This document shows positions 49,926-59,158 of a stretch of 64,000 nucleotides of DNA, one piece after another. Source of the stretch: an uncultured Arachnia sp. (GTDB lineage Bacteria; Actinomycetota; Actinomycetes; Propionibacteriales; Propionibacteriaceae); contig CANMNB010000007.1 of assembly GCA_947499145.1 (NCBI GenBank), positions 1 to 64,000 of the forward strand, written 5' to 3'. Positions within the stretch are counted from its first letter, which is position 1. Each line of letters opens with the position of its first letter. Made by a program: the position numbers and the translations under genes. Under the pieces are notes generated by a model, which saw only the letters and a list, made by a program, of their open reading frames with translations, was not told the origin of the DNA and ran no database searches.

Positions 49926-51677
49926 ATGAGCACCTTCAGCATCGGCGACGACGACTTCCTCCTCGATGGCCAACCCTTCAGGATCCTCTCGGGCGCCCTC
50001 CACTACTTCCGGGTGCACCCCGACGCGTGGACGGACCGCATCGCCATGGCGAAGCACCTCGGCCTGAACACCATCGAGACCTATGTCCCCTGGAATGCGC
50101 ACTCCCCGCGACCCGGGACCTTCGACACCACAGGAATGCTGGACCTCGGGCGGTTCCTCGACACGGTGGCTGCGCACGGGCTCCATGCCATCGTTCGACC
50201 GGGCCCCTACATCTGCGCGGAATGGTCGGGTGGCGGGCTGCCCTCGTGGTTGCTGGCGTCAGGTGCCACGGTGCGGGACAAGAACCCCACCTACATGGAC
50301 GCCGTGGCGGAGTACTACCGGCACGTGGGCGCCATCGTCGCCCCTCGACAGATCGACCGGGGCGGGCCGGTCATCCTTGTCCAGGTCGAGAACGAATACG
50401 GCGCCTACGGCGACGACCAGGACTACTTGCGGGCGCTCGTCGCGATCACACGCGAGGTCGGCATCACTGTTCCGCTGACGACGGTGGACCAGCCCGAGCC
50501 CCACATGCTCGTGGGCGGGAGCCTCCCCGAGCTGCACAAGACCGGTTCCTTCGGGTCCCGGTCCAGGGAACGGCTGGCCACGCTGCGCGAGCACCAGCCG
50601 ACCGGTCCGCTGATGTGCTCCGAGTTCTGGGACGGCTGGTTCGACTCCTGGGGCCGGCACCACCACACCACCTCGGCGGCCGACTCGGCGCGGGAACTGG
50701 ACGAGCTGTTGGCGGCGGGGGCTTCGGTCAACCTCTACATGCTGTGCGGCGGCACGAACTTCGGGTTCACCAACGGTGCCAACCACAAGGGTTCCTACGT
50801 GCCCATCGTGACCAGCTACGACTATGACGCCCCCCTGGACGAGGCCGGGCGACCCACGGACAAGTACTGGGCTTTCAGGAAGGTCCTCGCCAAGTACACG
50901 GAACTCCCGCCGGCGGACCGCGAGCCGCGGCGCGAGACGCCCGCATTCGAGGGGGACCTCACCCGCGTGGTGCCCGTCCTCGACGCGCTGGACCGGCTGG
51001 GCAACGCCTCCCGGTACGAGCGGCTCCCGACCCTCGACGAACTCTCCCTTGACAACACGTTCGTGGTCTACCGCACCGTAAATGAGGTGGGCCCCGGGGT
51101 CCTGGACTTCGCCGAGGTCCGCGACCGGGCCCAGGTCTTCCTCGACGGCACCCCCATCGCCACCCTCAGCCGGGATCACGGCGAGCGTCGAGTGGTGCTC
51201 CCGGCCGCCGGACGCGTCATGCTCCTGGTCGAGGACCTGGGGCGGGTGAACTACGGTGTGCACCTGGGCGAGGCCAAGGGTCTCGTCGGGCCCGCACGTA
51301 TCGACGGCACGCCCGTGACGTCTTGGGAGGTCCGCCCTCTGGACCTCGAACCTGCGACGCTGGCATCGCTGGTCTCCGCTGGTGTCGAGCCCACCACGCC
51401 GGTCCTTGCCGGTCCGTGCCTCGCCGGTGCCACCTTCGGAATCGACGACGACGGGGCCGACCTCTTCCTGGACACCTCCGGATGGGGGAAGGGCGCGGTC
51501 TGGATCAACGGGTTCTGCCTGGGGAGGTTCTGGTCACGGGGTCCCCAGCGCACGCTCTACGTCCCAGCGGCCGTGCTTCGCCCGGGCGACAACGAGCTCG
51601 TGGTCCTCATGCTGGACGCGGGAGAGACGAGCTTCCGGTTCGTCGGCGACTTGGACCTCGGTCCTAACGAGGAGTGA
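49926..51677 (+). CDS. GH35 beta-galactosidase
   Basis: A 583-residue glycoside hydrolase family 35 enzyme. The TIM barrel begins FLLDGQPFRILSGALHYFRVHPDAWTDR and continues TIETYVPWNAHSP and RPGPYICAEWSGGGLPSWLL. The acid/base is Glu157 in QVENEYGAYG, and the nucleophile is Glu233 in MCSEFWDGWFD. Beta-sandwich domains follow, ending with the galactose-binding-like WGKGAVWINGFCLGRFWSRGPQRTLYVPA. No signal peptide is seen, so the enzyme hydrolyses imported galactosides in the cytosol. It is in an operon with the ROK regulator; no sugar transporter lies beside it. Confidence 0.94.
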   Translation: MSTFSIGDDDFLLDGQPFRILSGALHYFRVHPDAWTDRIAMAKHLGLNTIETYVPWNAHSPRPGTFDTTGMLDLGRFLDTVAAHGLHAIVRPGPYICAEWSGGGLPSWLLASGATVRDKNPTYMDAVAEYYRHVGAIVAPRQIDRGGPVILVQVENEYGAYGDDQDYLRALVAITREVGITVPLTTVDQPEPHMLVGGSLPELHKTGSFGSRSRERLATLREHQPTGPLMCSEFWDGWFDSWGRHHHTTSAADSARELDELLAAGASVNLYMLCGGTNFGFTNGANHKGSYVPIVTSYDYDAPLDEAGRPTDKYWAFRKVLAKYTELPPADREPRRETPAFEGDLTRVVPVLDALDRLGNASRYERLPTLDELSLDNTFVVYRTVNEVGPGVLDFAEVRDRAQVFLDGTPIATLSRDHGERRVVLPAAGRVMLLVEDLGRVNYGVHLGEAKGLVGPARIDGTPVTSWEVRPLDLEPATLASLVSAGVEPTTPVLAGPCLAGATFGIDDDGADLFLDTSGWGKGAVWINGFCLGRFWSRGPQRTLYVPAAVLRPGDNELVVLMLDAGETSFRFVGDLDLGPNEE

Positions 51678-52155
51678 CGGGGACGGCCACCTGGCGCGTG
51701 ACCCGCTGCCGCACCACCCAGACCACCAGCGCGGCCGCCAGAGCCAGACCGGCCAACAGGGTCACCGAGGGACTCCACGCCCACATTCGTTCCACGGCCA
51801 CGAAGCCGACGAACCCGACGGTCCCGTACATGAGCGCCCAGATCACGCAGCCCACGGTGACGGCGGGCACGTAGCGGCGCAGGGGCATCCGGGTGACACC
51901 GGCCGCCAGGTTCACCATGGTCTGCACGCCGATCGTGAGGAAGCTGACCGTCACGGCCGGGGCGCCCCAGCGGTTGAGCCAGTCCGCCCCCACCCGGTAG
52001 GCGCGGGAGTCGACCACGCGGGCCCAGCGGCTCCGTGCCGTGCCGGCGACGATGGCCCGGCCCAGCCAGTACGTCGCGTTGGCCCGGGCCATCACGATGA
52101 GGAAGAGCGCGCCGACGATGACGGCCAGAGGGGCCTGCCAATCCCTGGGGTCCAT
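51664..52155 (-). CDS. DedA-like (VTT/SNARE-associated) membrane protein
   Basis: A 163-residue membrane protein with about four helices. Pieces such as YWLGRAIVAGT, WLNRWGAPAVTVSFLTIGVQTMVNLAAGVTRMPLRRYVPAVTVGCVIWALMYGTVGFVG fit the DedA/VTT pattern of a re-entrant loop with Gly/Pro-Gly and Arg, although the protein is shorter than canonical DedA (about 200). Members take part in lipid scrambling and membrane homeostasis. The 3' end overlaps the convergent GH35 gene by 14 bases. The short length leaves the assignment tentative. Confidence 0.7.
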   Translation of the reverse strand: MDPRDWQAPLAVIVGALFLIVMARANATYWLGRAIVAGTARSRWARVVDSRAYRVGADWLNRWGAPAVTVSFLTIGVQTMVNLAAGVTRMPLRRYVPAVTVGCVIWALMYGTVGFVGFVAVERMWAWSPSVTLLAGLALAAALVVWVVRQRVTRQVAVPVTPR

Positions 52156-52258
52156 GGAACTCCTGCCGACGGGTCACGCCAGTCTACGGGGGACCCCTCA
52201 GCGACACCGAGTCCCCAACGGGGGCCTTTGCTAGGTTGGTCGCGAAGGGAGGCGCTCC

Positions 52259-53092
52259 ATGTCCGAGAGCCACGATTTCGACCTCGACCGCTCACTGGAG
52301 ATGGCGTGGGATGCGTTCCGCCGTCGTCTCGGCGAGGTGCTCTCCGTCATGGACGAGTCCGAGGACCTCACCATCTCCGTCGTGGGGGCCACTCCTCGCA
52401 TCCGTTTCACGGTCCCCCGCCCCGGCTACGTGCTGGCCACCATCAGCGGAGAGGTCCCGGCCGGGGTGGTCCTGGCGGGCTGGTCAGCCGGCCCCGAGCC
52501 TCACATCGAGATCGACCAGGAGGCCTCCGAGGAGCTGGCCGAGGTCGTGACCCGCACCGTGCGCGACGACTTGGGGGCCCTCCACCCCATCTTCCTGGAG
52601 CCCGACCAACTGGCCGAGCTGCTGAGCGGGGCAGCGGATGAGCTGATGCCGGAGGTCACGGGGGACTTCGGGATCGTGATGCCGAAGAGCAGGGTGCAAC
52701 TGGACGCCATCGTCGATGCGCTGCTGCAGGACTGGTTCGGCCACCCGCCGCTGCGCACCGAGGACGGCGACGTCGCGATGCGGGTCGGTTCGACGATGGT
52801 CTTCCTGCGTTCCACGCCGGACTTCAAGGAGCTCGTGCTCTTCTCCGCGCTGGTCCACGACGTTGCCGGGCGATCGCGCGCCGTTGAGGTCCTGAACGAC
52901 CTCAACGTGGAGTCCCGCTACTGCCGCTTCGCTCTGCACCGGGACCGGGTGTTCGCGCAGATCTCGGTGCCGGCCCAGCCCTTCGTGCCGGCACACCTCA
53001 AGCAGGCGCTCGAGGGGATCTGGCAGGTCGCCGACGGAATCGACGACGAACTTGCGGACCGTCTGCGCGGCCGCACCACCTTCCCGGGCTAG
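52259..53092 (+). CDS. YbjN/T3SC-like domain protein
   Basis: A 277-residue cytosolic protein. The C-terminal half matches the YbjN-type fold: VQLDAIVDALLQDWFGHPPLRTEDGDVAMRVGSTMVFLRSTPDFKELVLFSALVHDVAG, then AVEVLNDLNVESRYCRFALHRDRVFAQISVPAQPFVPAHLKQAL. The N-terminal half (LTISVVGATPRIRFTVPRPGYVLATI, then EIDQEASEELAEVV) looks like a divergent second copy. YbjN resembles type III secretion chaperones in fold and is linked to stress responses; the actinobacterial role is unknown. GGGAGG lies upstream of the ATG. The PNPOx-like gene starts nine bases after its stop. Confidence 0.78.
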   Translation: MSESHDFDLDRSLEMAWDAFRRRLGEVLSVMDESEDLTISVVGATPRIRFTVPRPGYVLATISGEVPAGVVLAGWSAGPEPHIEIDQEASEELAEVVTRTVRDDLGALHPIFLEPDQLAELLSGAADELMPEVTGDFGIVMPKSRVQLDAIVDALLQDWFGHPPLRTEDGDVAMRVGSTMVFLRSTPDFKELVLFSALVHDVAGRSRAVEVLNDLNVESRYCRFALHRDRVFAQISVPAQPFVPAHLKQALEGIWQVADGIDDELADRLRGRTTFPG

Positions 53093-53101
53093 TCTGGAGT
53101 C

Positions 53102-53506
53102 ATGAAGGACCACACCGACGAAGTGACCTACTTCGCCGCCATCGAACCCGACGAGTGCCGGCGCCTGCTGCGTACCCGAGCGGTCGGACGGGTGGCGTGG
53201 ACGGCGCCGGAGGGGCTCATGGTCATGCCGGTCAACTACCGGCTGGTCGGGGAACACATCGTCTTCCACACGGGCGATGGGACCCTGCTCTCCCACCTCG
53301 TCGAGCCCACCGACGTGGGCTTCCAGATCGATGACATCCAGGACGACGAGGCGATCGGGTGGAGCGTCCTGGTGCGCGGCCGCTCCGGGGGCGTCGAGGG
53401 GCTCGAGACGCGCTCCTGGATGCCGGACGATCGATCGGTGGGGATCGCCATCACACCACAGTGGCTGGGTGGCCGGATCGTCTCCGGTCGACCGGACCAC
53501 CACTAG
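53102..53506 (+). CDS. pyridoxamine 5'-phosphate oxidase family (FMN split-barrel) protein
   Basis: A 134-residue split-barrel flavoprotein-like protein. ECRRLLRTRAVGRVAWTAPEGLMVMPVNYRLVGEHIVFHTGDGTLLSHLV is the typical opening, with the strand-turn P-V-N-Y that contacts FMN or F420. GWSVLVRGRSGGV and a short C-terminus follow. In actinobacteria such proteins may bind FMN, F420 or heme; the ligand cannot be told. The YbjN stop codon TAG forms part of a -10-like TAGTCT (53090-53095) six bases before this ATG, so it may have its own leaderless promoter as well as read-through. Confidence 0.85.
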   Translation: MKDHTDEVTYFAAIEPDECRRLLRTRAVGRVAWTAPEGLMVMPVNYRLVGEHIVFHTGDGTLLSHLVEPTDVGFQIDDIQDDEAIGWSVLVRGRSGGVEGLETRSWMPDDRSVGIAITPQWLGGRIVSGRPDHH

Positions 53507-53531
53507 CTCCCCCAAGACCCAGGAGGTCGAG

Positions 53532-54413
53532 ATGGACGACACGCAGACAACCAAGGCCAACCTCGTGGTGGTGGGCGTTGACGGGAGCGAGGACGGCCTG
53601 CGTGCCGTCAGGTTCGGCGCCGGTGCGGCGCTGCGCTACAACAATGATCTCCTCCTCGTCCACGCCGTCGATGACGCGATGCTGGCGGGCGCCTGGGGCG
53701 TCGTGTACGACCCCGAGGTGCTGCAGAACGCCGGTGTGACGGCCAATGAACAGGCACGGCAGGCAGCGATGGAGCGCGGACTCCCGGCCGAGCGGATCCG
53801 CACCGAGGTGGTGCTGGGATCCCCCGGGGGCGTCCTTGGTCGGCTGAGCGAGGTCGCGGACCTCATCGTCGTGGGCCGTCGCTCGGTCTCGGGCCTCGAG
53901 CGCATGTTCGTCGGGTCCACGTCCGTCAGTGTCGTCGCCAACGCACGGTGCCCGGTCGTCGTCATCTCGGCCGCCGCCACCCCTGAACCCGTCGGCGGGC
54001 GCAAGCTCGTCGGCGTCGGACTGAACACCAGCCCCGGCAACCACGGTGTGCTGGAGGCGGGCTTCCAGCAGGCACGGCGCATGGGCACCCCGCTCGAGGT
54101 CGTGCACGCGTTGCAGCCCCCGATCGGGCTGTTCAGCCAGAAGCTCTCGCCCGCCGAGCTGCAGGAGCAGCTGGAGTTCACGCGCGGCGGCATCGAGGCG
54201 GTGGCCAAGAAGATGTCGGAGGCGTACCCCGACGTCGCGTACCAGGTGGTGGTCGTCGCCGACAGCCCCATCAACGAGCTGGTCAGCCGGTCCGCCGCCT
54301 ACGACATCCTGGTCGTCGGCGTGGGGGAGAACAACCTCCCGGGATTCGGGCTCGGCGGACTCCTGCGAGGCCTGATGGCGCACGCGGCCTGCCCGCTGCT
54401 CATCACCCGCTGA
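53532..54413 (+). CDS. tandem universal stress protein
   Basis: A 293-residue protein with two USP domains. Domain 1 (about 10-148) begins NLVVVGVDGSEDGLRAVRFGA and has DLIVVGRRSVSGLERMFVGSTSVSVVANARCPVVVI, in which G-x2-G-x9-G-S/T binds ATP. Domain 2 (about 155-293) begins KLVGVGLNTSPGNHGVLEAGF and ends DILVVGVGENNLPGFGLGGLLRGLMAHAACPLLITR, with a less canonical nucleotide loop. Such pairs are induced in stationary phase or hypoxia. AGGAGG lies five bases before the ATG at 53532. It follows the PNPOx-like gene by 25 bases. Confidence 0.92.
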   Translation: MDDTQTTKANLVVVGVDGSEDGLRAVRFGAGAALRYNNDLLLVHAVDDAMLAGAWGVVYDPEVLQNAGVTANEQARQAAMERGLPAERIRTEVVLGSPGGVLGRLSEVADLIVVGRRSVSGLERMFVGSTSVSVVANARCPVVVISAAATPEPVGGRKLVGVGLNTSPGNHGVLEAGFQQARRMGTPLEVVHALQPPIGLFSQKLSPAELQEQLEFTRGGIEAVAKKMSEAYPDVAYQVVVVADSPINELVSRSAAYDILVVGVGENNLPGFGLGGLLRGLMAHAACPLLITR

Positions 54414-54417
54414 CGCG

Positions 54418-57400
54418 GTGGAGCCACCCACCCCACGGATCGAGTTCGACCCCGCCCTCCCGATCTCGGCCGAGGCCGAGCGGATCGCGGAGTTGGTGCG
54501 CGGCCACCAGGTGGTCGTCGTGGCGGGCGAGACCGGGTCCGGCAAGACCACCCAGCTGCCCAAGATCTGCCTGCTTGCCGGGCGGGAGCACATCGCCCAC
54601 ACGCAGCCGCGCCGGATCGCGGCCCGCAGTGTCGCCACGCGGATCGCGGACGAGATGGGCGTGGCCATCGGGGACTTCGTGGGCTACCAGGTGCGGTTCA
54701 CGCGCAAGGTGACAAGGGCCACGCGCCTGAAGGTCATGACCGACGGGGTGTTGCTGAGCGAGCTGACCCACGACCGGGACCTCCGCCGCTACGACACGAT
54801 CATCATCGACGAGGCCCACGAACGCAGCCTCAACATCGACTTCCTCCTGGGCTACCTCAAGCAGCTGCTGCCGCGCCGCCCGGACCTACGCGTCATCGTG
54901 ACCTCGGCGACGATCGACACAGCGCGCTTCTCCGAACACTTCGACGGCGCCCCGATCGTCGAGATCCCCGGCCGCACCTACCCTGTCGAGCTCCGCTACC
55001 GGCCGCTCGAGGAGGACCAGGACGAGATCGACGGCCTCACCCAGGCCGTCGAGGAGATCGTCACCGAGTCCGGCACCGGGGACGTGTTGGTGTTCCTCTC
55101 CGGGGAGCGGGAGATCCGGGATGCCGCCGAGGCCATCACGGCACTGGACCTGCCCGGGTGGGAGGTGCTGCCCCTCTACGCCAGACTCTCAGCCGCCGAC
55201 CAGCAGCGCGTTTTCCAGGGCCACCGCGGCCGTCGCATCGTGCTCGCCACCAACGTCGCGGAGACGTCCATCACGGTGCCCGGCATCCGCTACGTCATCG
55301 ACGTCGGCAATGCCCGGATCTCGCGGTATTCGGCGCGCACCAAGGTCCAGCGACTGCCGATCGAGGAGATCTCACAGGCGAGCGCCAACCAGCGCGCGGG
55401 GCGTTGCGGCCGCATCGGACCGGGCATCGCCATCCGCCTCTACAGCGAGGAGAACTTCGCCGCGAGGCCCGAGTTCACCGAACCGGAGATCCTGAGGACC
55501 AACCTCGCCACCGTCATCCTGCAGATGGCCCAGGCCGGGCTGGGGGACATCGAGTCCTTCCCATTCGTGGAGGCGCCACCGGTCTCCCAGATCAACGACG
55601 GCGTGCGCGTGCTCAGCGAGTTGGGCGCCATCAGCCCGCGCAAGCGCCGCCAGCACGTCCGGCTCACCCGCACCGGCCGGCTGCTGGCCCAGATGCCCGT
55701 CGATCCCCGCCTGGGTCGGATGTTGCTGGAGGCGGCCCGGCGAGGCGTCCTGCCCCAGGTCATCGTGCTGGTCGCGGGCCTCACTGTCCCCGACGTCCGC
55801 GAACGCCCCGCCGAGCGCCAGGAGGCCGCGGACCAGCTGCACCGTCGCTTCTGGCAGGGGTCCGAGCCTGACACGCAGCTCCCTCCGGCAGCATCCGACC
55901 AGCCGGCGCGCCACACCGTCCACACCGGCACCCGGAAGCACCAGCAGCCGGCGAAGGCGTCCCTGGAGGGCGGCGACTTCGAGGTGCTGCTCAACGTCTG
56001 GGAGTACCTCCGACGCCGGCGCAAGGAGCTGAGCGGCTCGGCGTTTCGCCGGCTGTGTCGCGACGAGTACCTCCACTTCCTGCGCTTCCGGGAGTGGGAG
56101 GACCTGGTCACCCAGCTGCGGGAGGTCACGCGCGAGCTCGAGCTCGACCGTCCGCGCGGCCGGGGCCGGCAACCTGCTTCCGGCTCGATGAGTGACATCG
56201 TCACCAGCCTGCTCGCGGGACTCCTGTCCCACGTCGGCCTCGCCGAACCCGAGCCGCCCCGGCCGAAGCAGGGCGGCCGGCGTCGTCCGCTGATCGAGTA
56301 CCGCGGCGCCAGAGGAGCACGGTTCGCGATCCAGCCCGGCTCCAGCGTGGCCCGCGGGACCGCGCTCGTCGTGGCCTATGAGCTCGTCGAGACCTCCAGG
56401 CTCTGGGCCCGCACCGTCGCGCCGGTGAAACCGGAGATGATCGAGCAGGTCGGTGCGCACGTGCTCACCCGGACCCTCTCGGAGCCGCACTGGTCCTCGC
56501 GGAATGCGCGCGTCATGGCCCACGAGACCGTCACCCTCTTCGGGGTCCCGATCGTCGCCGGTCGACAGGTGGACCTGGCCAACCAGGACCCCGACACGGC
56601 ACGCGAGATCTTCATCCGCAGCGCCCTCGTCGAGGGGGAGTGGGAAACCCGCAACCCCGTGGTGGTCGCCAACCGCTTCGCACTGTCCGAGGCGGAGGAG
56701 CTGGCCCAGCGCATGCGCCGTCCGGAGCTCGTGATCTCCGACGACCAGCTCTACGAGTTCTACGACCGACGGCTGCCCGGGGCCGTGCTCTCCGGAGCCA
56801 CGTTCGACTCTCACGTGCGAGCCCTGGCCGACGACACCGAGCTGCGTCTCACGCCCGCCGACTGCCTCACGGAGCCCGGGGAGCTCGACGTCGCGGCGTT
56901 CCCGGACCGGTGGCAGGTGGCGGGCCACGAGCTGAGGGTCGCCTACGTCTTCGAGCCGGGGTCCGGTCACGACGGCGCCACGATCGACGTGCCGCTCGAA
57001 CTGCTCAACCAGCTCGACCAGACACCCTTCACCTGGCAGGTACCGGGCCTGCGCCGCGAGCTCGCCACCGCCCTCATCCGTGCCATGCCCAAGCAGGTCC
57101 GCACCAGGTACGTGCCCGCGCCCGACTGGGCATCGCGGGCACTGACCTGGGTGGAGCGGCACGTCGAGCCGGGCTCCGAGCCCTTCACCCAGGCCCTCGG
57201 ACGGGCGCTGCAGACCCTCACCGGCGATCGGGTGCCGCCGGAGGCGTGGCAGCCCGGCCAAGTGCCGGACCACCTCAGGCCCGGCTTCCGCGTCCTGGAC
57301 GGCAACCGGGTCGTCGCGGAGGGGACGGACCTGGACGAGCTGCGTCGCGGGCTGGCCGACCGGGTCGCGTCCAAGCTCACGAAGGCCGCCCGTCGGCTCG

Positions 57401-58260
57401 CCAGCAACGGCCAAACCAGCTGGACGTTCGGGCAGGTGCCGGCGACCACCGAGCTGGCGGGAGGCGTCGTCGGGTACCCAGCCCTGGTGGACGAGGGCGC
57501 GACGGTGGGCGTCGCGGTGCTCGACACTGCGGACAAGGCCGCGGCCGCTCATGTGCTGGGGCTCCGGCGACTCCTGGTGCTGGTCAACCCGTCACCGATC
57601 CGCTGGGTCGTGGCACACATGGGCAACACCGAGAAACTCGCACTCGGCGCCAGCGCCTATCCCAGCGTCCCCGACCTCCTGGCCGACGCGTGGCTCAAGG
57701 CGTCCCACCAGCTGTTGCTGCGGCACGCCGAGCCGCAGGCGGTTCGCTCCGGCGCCGACTTCGAGCGGGTCGCTGCCCTCGTCCGCGCCGACGCCGCCTC
57801 GCAGACAGCCGAGGTGGTCAGGACCGCGGCCCGGGCGCTCGCCGCGCAGGCAGTGGTGGAGCGCCTCCTGCAGTCTTGGCCCGCCGACGACCCCGTCCGC
57901 GTCGACGTCTCCGAGCAGCTGCGGAACCTGACCTTCAACCGCTTCATCTCCGCCACGCCCGACCCGTGGTTCGAGCGGGTCCCGAGCTACGTCGACGGGG
58001 CCCGGATCCGGCTGGAGGCGGCGGTACGGAACCGCACCCGCGACGACCGTGCGCGGGCACAGGTCGAGGACGTCGAGGCCGCCTACGGCGAGCTGGTGGA
58101 CTCGCTGCCGCCGGGGCCGTTGCCGTCGGCGGTGGAGGAGATCGCCTTCCTCATCGAGGAGTTCCGGATCTCCCTCTTCGCCCAGTCGGTGCGCACGAGC
58201 GTCCCCGTGTCCGAGAAGCGCATCCGCCAGGCGATCGCCCGGGCACGCGCAGCATCGTGA
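54418..58260 (+). CDS. hrpA: ATP-dependent RNA helicase HrpA
   Basis: A 1280-residue DEAH-box helicase, the size of full-length HrpA. Walker A is GETGSGKTT (from Gly37) and the DEAH box is Asp131-His134 in IIIDEAHERSLNIDFLLGYLKQLLPRRPDLRVIVTSATID. Motif V/VI pieces are LATNVAETSITVPGIRYVID and QASANQRAGRCGRIGPG. Then come the helicase-associated and OB domains and the long HrpA-specific C-terminal region (DUF3418), with WSARTVAPVKP-like and FEPGSGHDGATIDVPLELLNQL segments. HrpA resolves collided ribosomes. GTG 54418 starts four bases after the USP stop. Confidence 0.95.
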   Translation: MEPPTPRIEFDPALPISAEAERIAELVRGHQVVVVAGETGSGKTTQLPKICLLAGREHIAHTQPRRIAARSVATRIADEMGVAIGDFVGYQVRFTRKVTRATRLKVMTDGVLLSELTHDRDLRRYDTIIIDEAHERSLNIDFLLGYLKQLLPRRPDLRVIVTSATIDTARFSEHFDGAPIVEIPGRTYPVELRYRPLEEDQDEIDGLTQAVEEIVTESGTGDVLVFLSGEREIRDAAEAITALDLPGWEVLPLYARLSAADQQRVFQGHRGRRIVLATNVAETSITVPGIRYVIDVGNARISRYSARTKVQRLPIEEISQASANQRAGRCGRIGPGIAIRLYSEENFAARPEFTEPEILRTNLATVILQMAQAGLGDIESFPFVEAPPVSQINDGVRVLSELGAISPRKRRQHVRLTRTGRLLAQMPVDPRLGRMLLEAARRGVLPQVIVLVAGLTVPDVRERPAERQEAADQLHRRFWQGSEPDTQLPPAASDQPARHTVHTGTRKHQQPAKASLEGGDFEVLLNVWEYLRRRRKELSGSAFRRLCRDEYLHFLRFREWEDLVTQLREVTRELELDRPRGRGRQPASGSMSDIVTSLLAGLLSHVGLAEPEPPRPKQGGRRRPLIEYRGARGARFAIQPGSSVARGTALVVAYELVETSRLWARTVAPVKPEMIEQVGAHVLTRTLSEPHWSSRNARVMAHETVTLFGVPIVAGRQVDLANQDPDTAREIFIRSALVEGEWETRNPVVVANRFALSEAEELAQRMRRPELVISDDQLYEFYDRRLPGAVLSGATFDSHVRALADDTELRLTPADCLTEPGELDVAAFPDRWQVAGHELRVAYVFEPGSGHDGATIDVPLELLNQLDQTPFTWQVPGLRRELATALIRAMPKQVRTRYVPAPDWASRALTWVERHVEPGSEPFTQALGRALQTLTGDRVPPEAWQPGQVPDHLRPGFRVLDGNRVVAEGTDLDELRRGLADRVASKLTKAARRLASNGQTSWTFGQVPATTELAGGVVGYPALVDEGATVGVAVLDTADKAAAAHVLGLRRLLVLVNPSPIRWVVAHMGNTEKLALGASAYPSVPDLLADAWLKASHQLLLRHAEPQAVRSGADFERVAALVRADAASQTAEVVRTAARALAAQAVVERLLQSWPADDPVRVDVSEQLRNLTFNRFISATPDPWFERVPSYVDGARIRLEAAVRNRTRDDRARAQVEDVEAAYGELVDSLPPGPLPSAVEEIAFLIEEFRISLFAQSVRTSVPVSEKRIRQAIARARAAS

Positions 58261-58294
58261 CGCGCGTCCAGCCGGCATGCGGCAGGATGAGCAC

Positions 58295-59149
58295 GTGCCC
58301 AGCACCGTCGACGATCTCATCGGGCTCTTCGACCTGACCCAGGTCGGGGAGCTGAAGTTCCGGGGTCCCCAGCCCGACACTGTGTTCCAGCGACTCTTCG
58401 GGGGCCAGGTCATGGCACAGTCCCTGGTGGCCGCCATGCGCACCGTCCCCGACGACCGCGTGGTCCACTCCCTCAATGCCTACTTCCTGCGTCCCGGCTC
58501 CCCGTCGGAGCCCCTGCGCTTCGAGGTCGAGGTCCTCCGCGACGGCCGGACCTTCAGCGCGCGCCGGGTCATCACCCGCCAGCACGACAGGGTCATCTTC
58601 GAGTTGAGCGCATCGTTCCAGCAGCCGGAGGCCGGCCTGAGCCACTCGGCCAGCCAGCCGGACGACGTGATGCCGCCCGAGCACGCGCCTCAGATGACTG
58701 ACGTCCTGGAGCGCCGCTTCGGTTCTCGCCCCGCGCTCTGGTCGGAGTGGGACGCGATCGACGTGCGGCTCGCCTCGGATGCCCGCCCGAGCGCCCATGG
58801 CGGGATGATGCGCGCCTGGGTGCGCACCCAGGGAGAGATGCCCGACGACCCCCACCTGCACGCAGCCGTCCTGGCGTACCTCTCCGACATCACCCTGCTC
58901 AGCGTTTCCACCGTCCAGCACGAGGTCGAGTTCCTCTCCCCGAACCTGCAGGCCGCGTCGATCGACCACGCCATGTGGTTCCACCGTCCGGTGCGGGTCG
59001 ACGAGTGGCTGCTCTACGACATGGTCTCGCCGTCGGCCTCGGGAGCTCGGGGATTCAGCACCGGTCGCCTGTTCCAGGGCGGCGAGGCGGTGGCCTCGTG
59101 CGCGCAGGAGGGCCTCATCCGACAGGTGGTCGGACAAGGCCCTCGGTGA
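58295..59149 (+). CDS. tesB: acyl-CoA thioesterase II (TesB-like)
   Basis: A 284-residue double hot-dog thioesterase that hydrolyses acyl-CoA. Landmarks are LFDLTQVGELKFRGPQPDTVFQRLFGGQVMAQSLVAAMRTV, VHSLNAYFLRPGSPSEPLRFEVEVLRDGRTFSARRVI in the first fold and AVLAYLSDITLLSV with the catalytic Asp, then SIDHAMWFHRPVRVDEWLLYDMVSPSASGARG in the second. GTG 58295 is preferred because TesB proteins begin at this point and AGGA lies seven bases upstream; ATG 58277 would add six residues. It runs with hrpA, 34 bases after its stop. Confidence 0.92.
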   Translation: MPSTVDDLIGLFDLTQVGELKFRGPQPDTVFQRLFGGQVMAQSLVAAMRTVPDDRVVHSLNAYFLRPGSPSEPLRFEVEVLRDGRTFSARRVITRQHDRVIFELSASFQQPEAGLSHSASQPDDVMPPEHAPQMTDVLERRFGSRPALWSEWDAIDVRLASDARPSAHGGMMRAWVRTQGEMPDDPHLHAAVLAYLSDITLLSVSTVQHEVEFLSPNLQAASIDHAMWFHRPVRVDEWLLYDMVSPSASGARGFSTGRLFQGGEAVASCAQEGLIRQVVGQGPR

Positions 59150-59158
59150 CGGGTCTGC

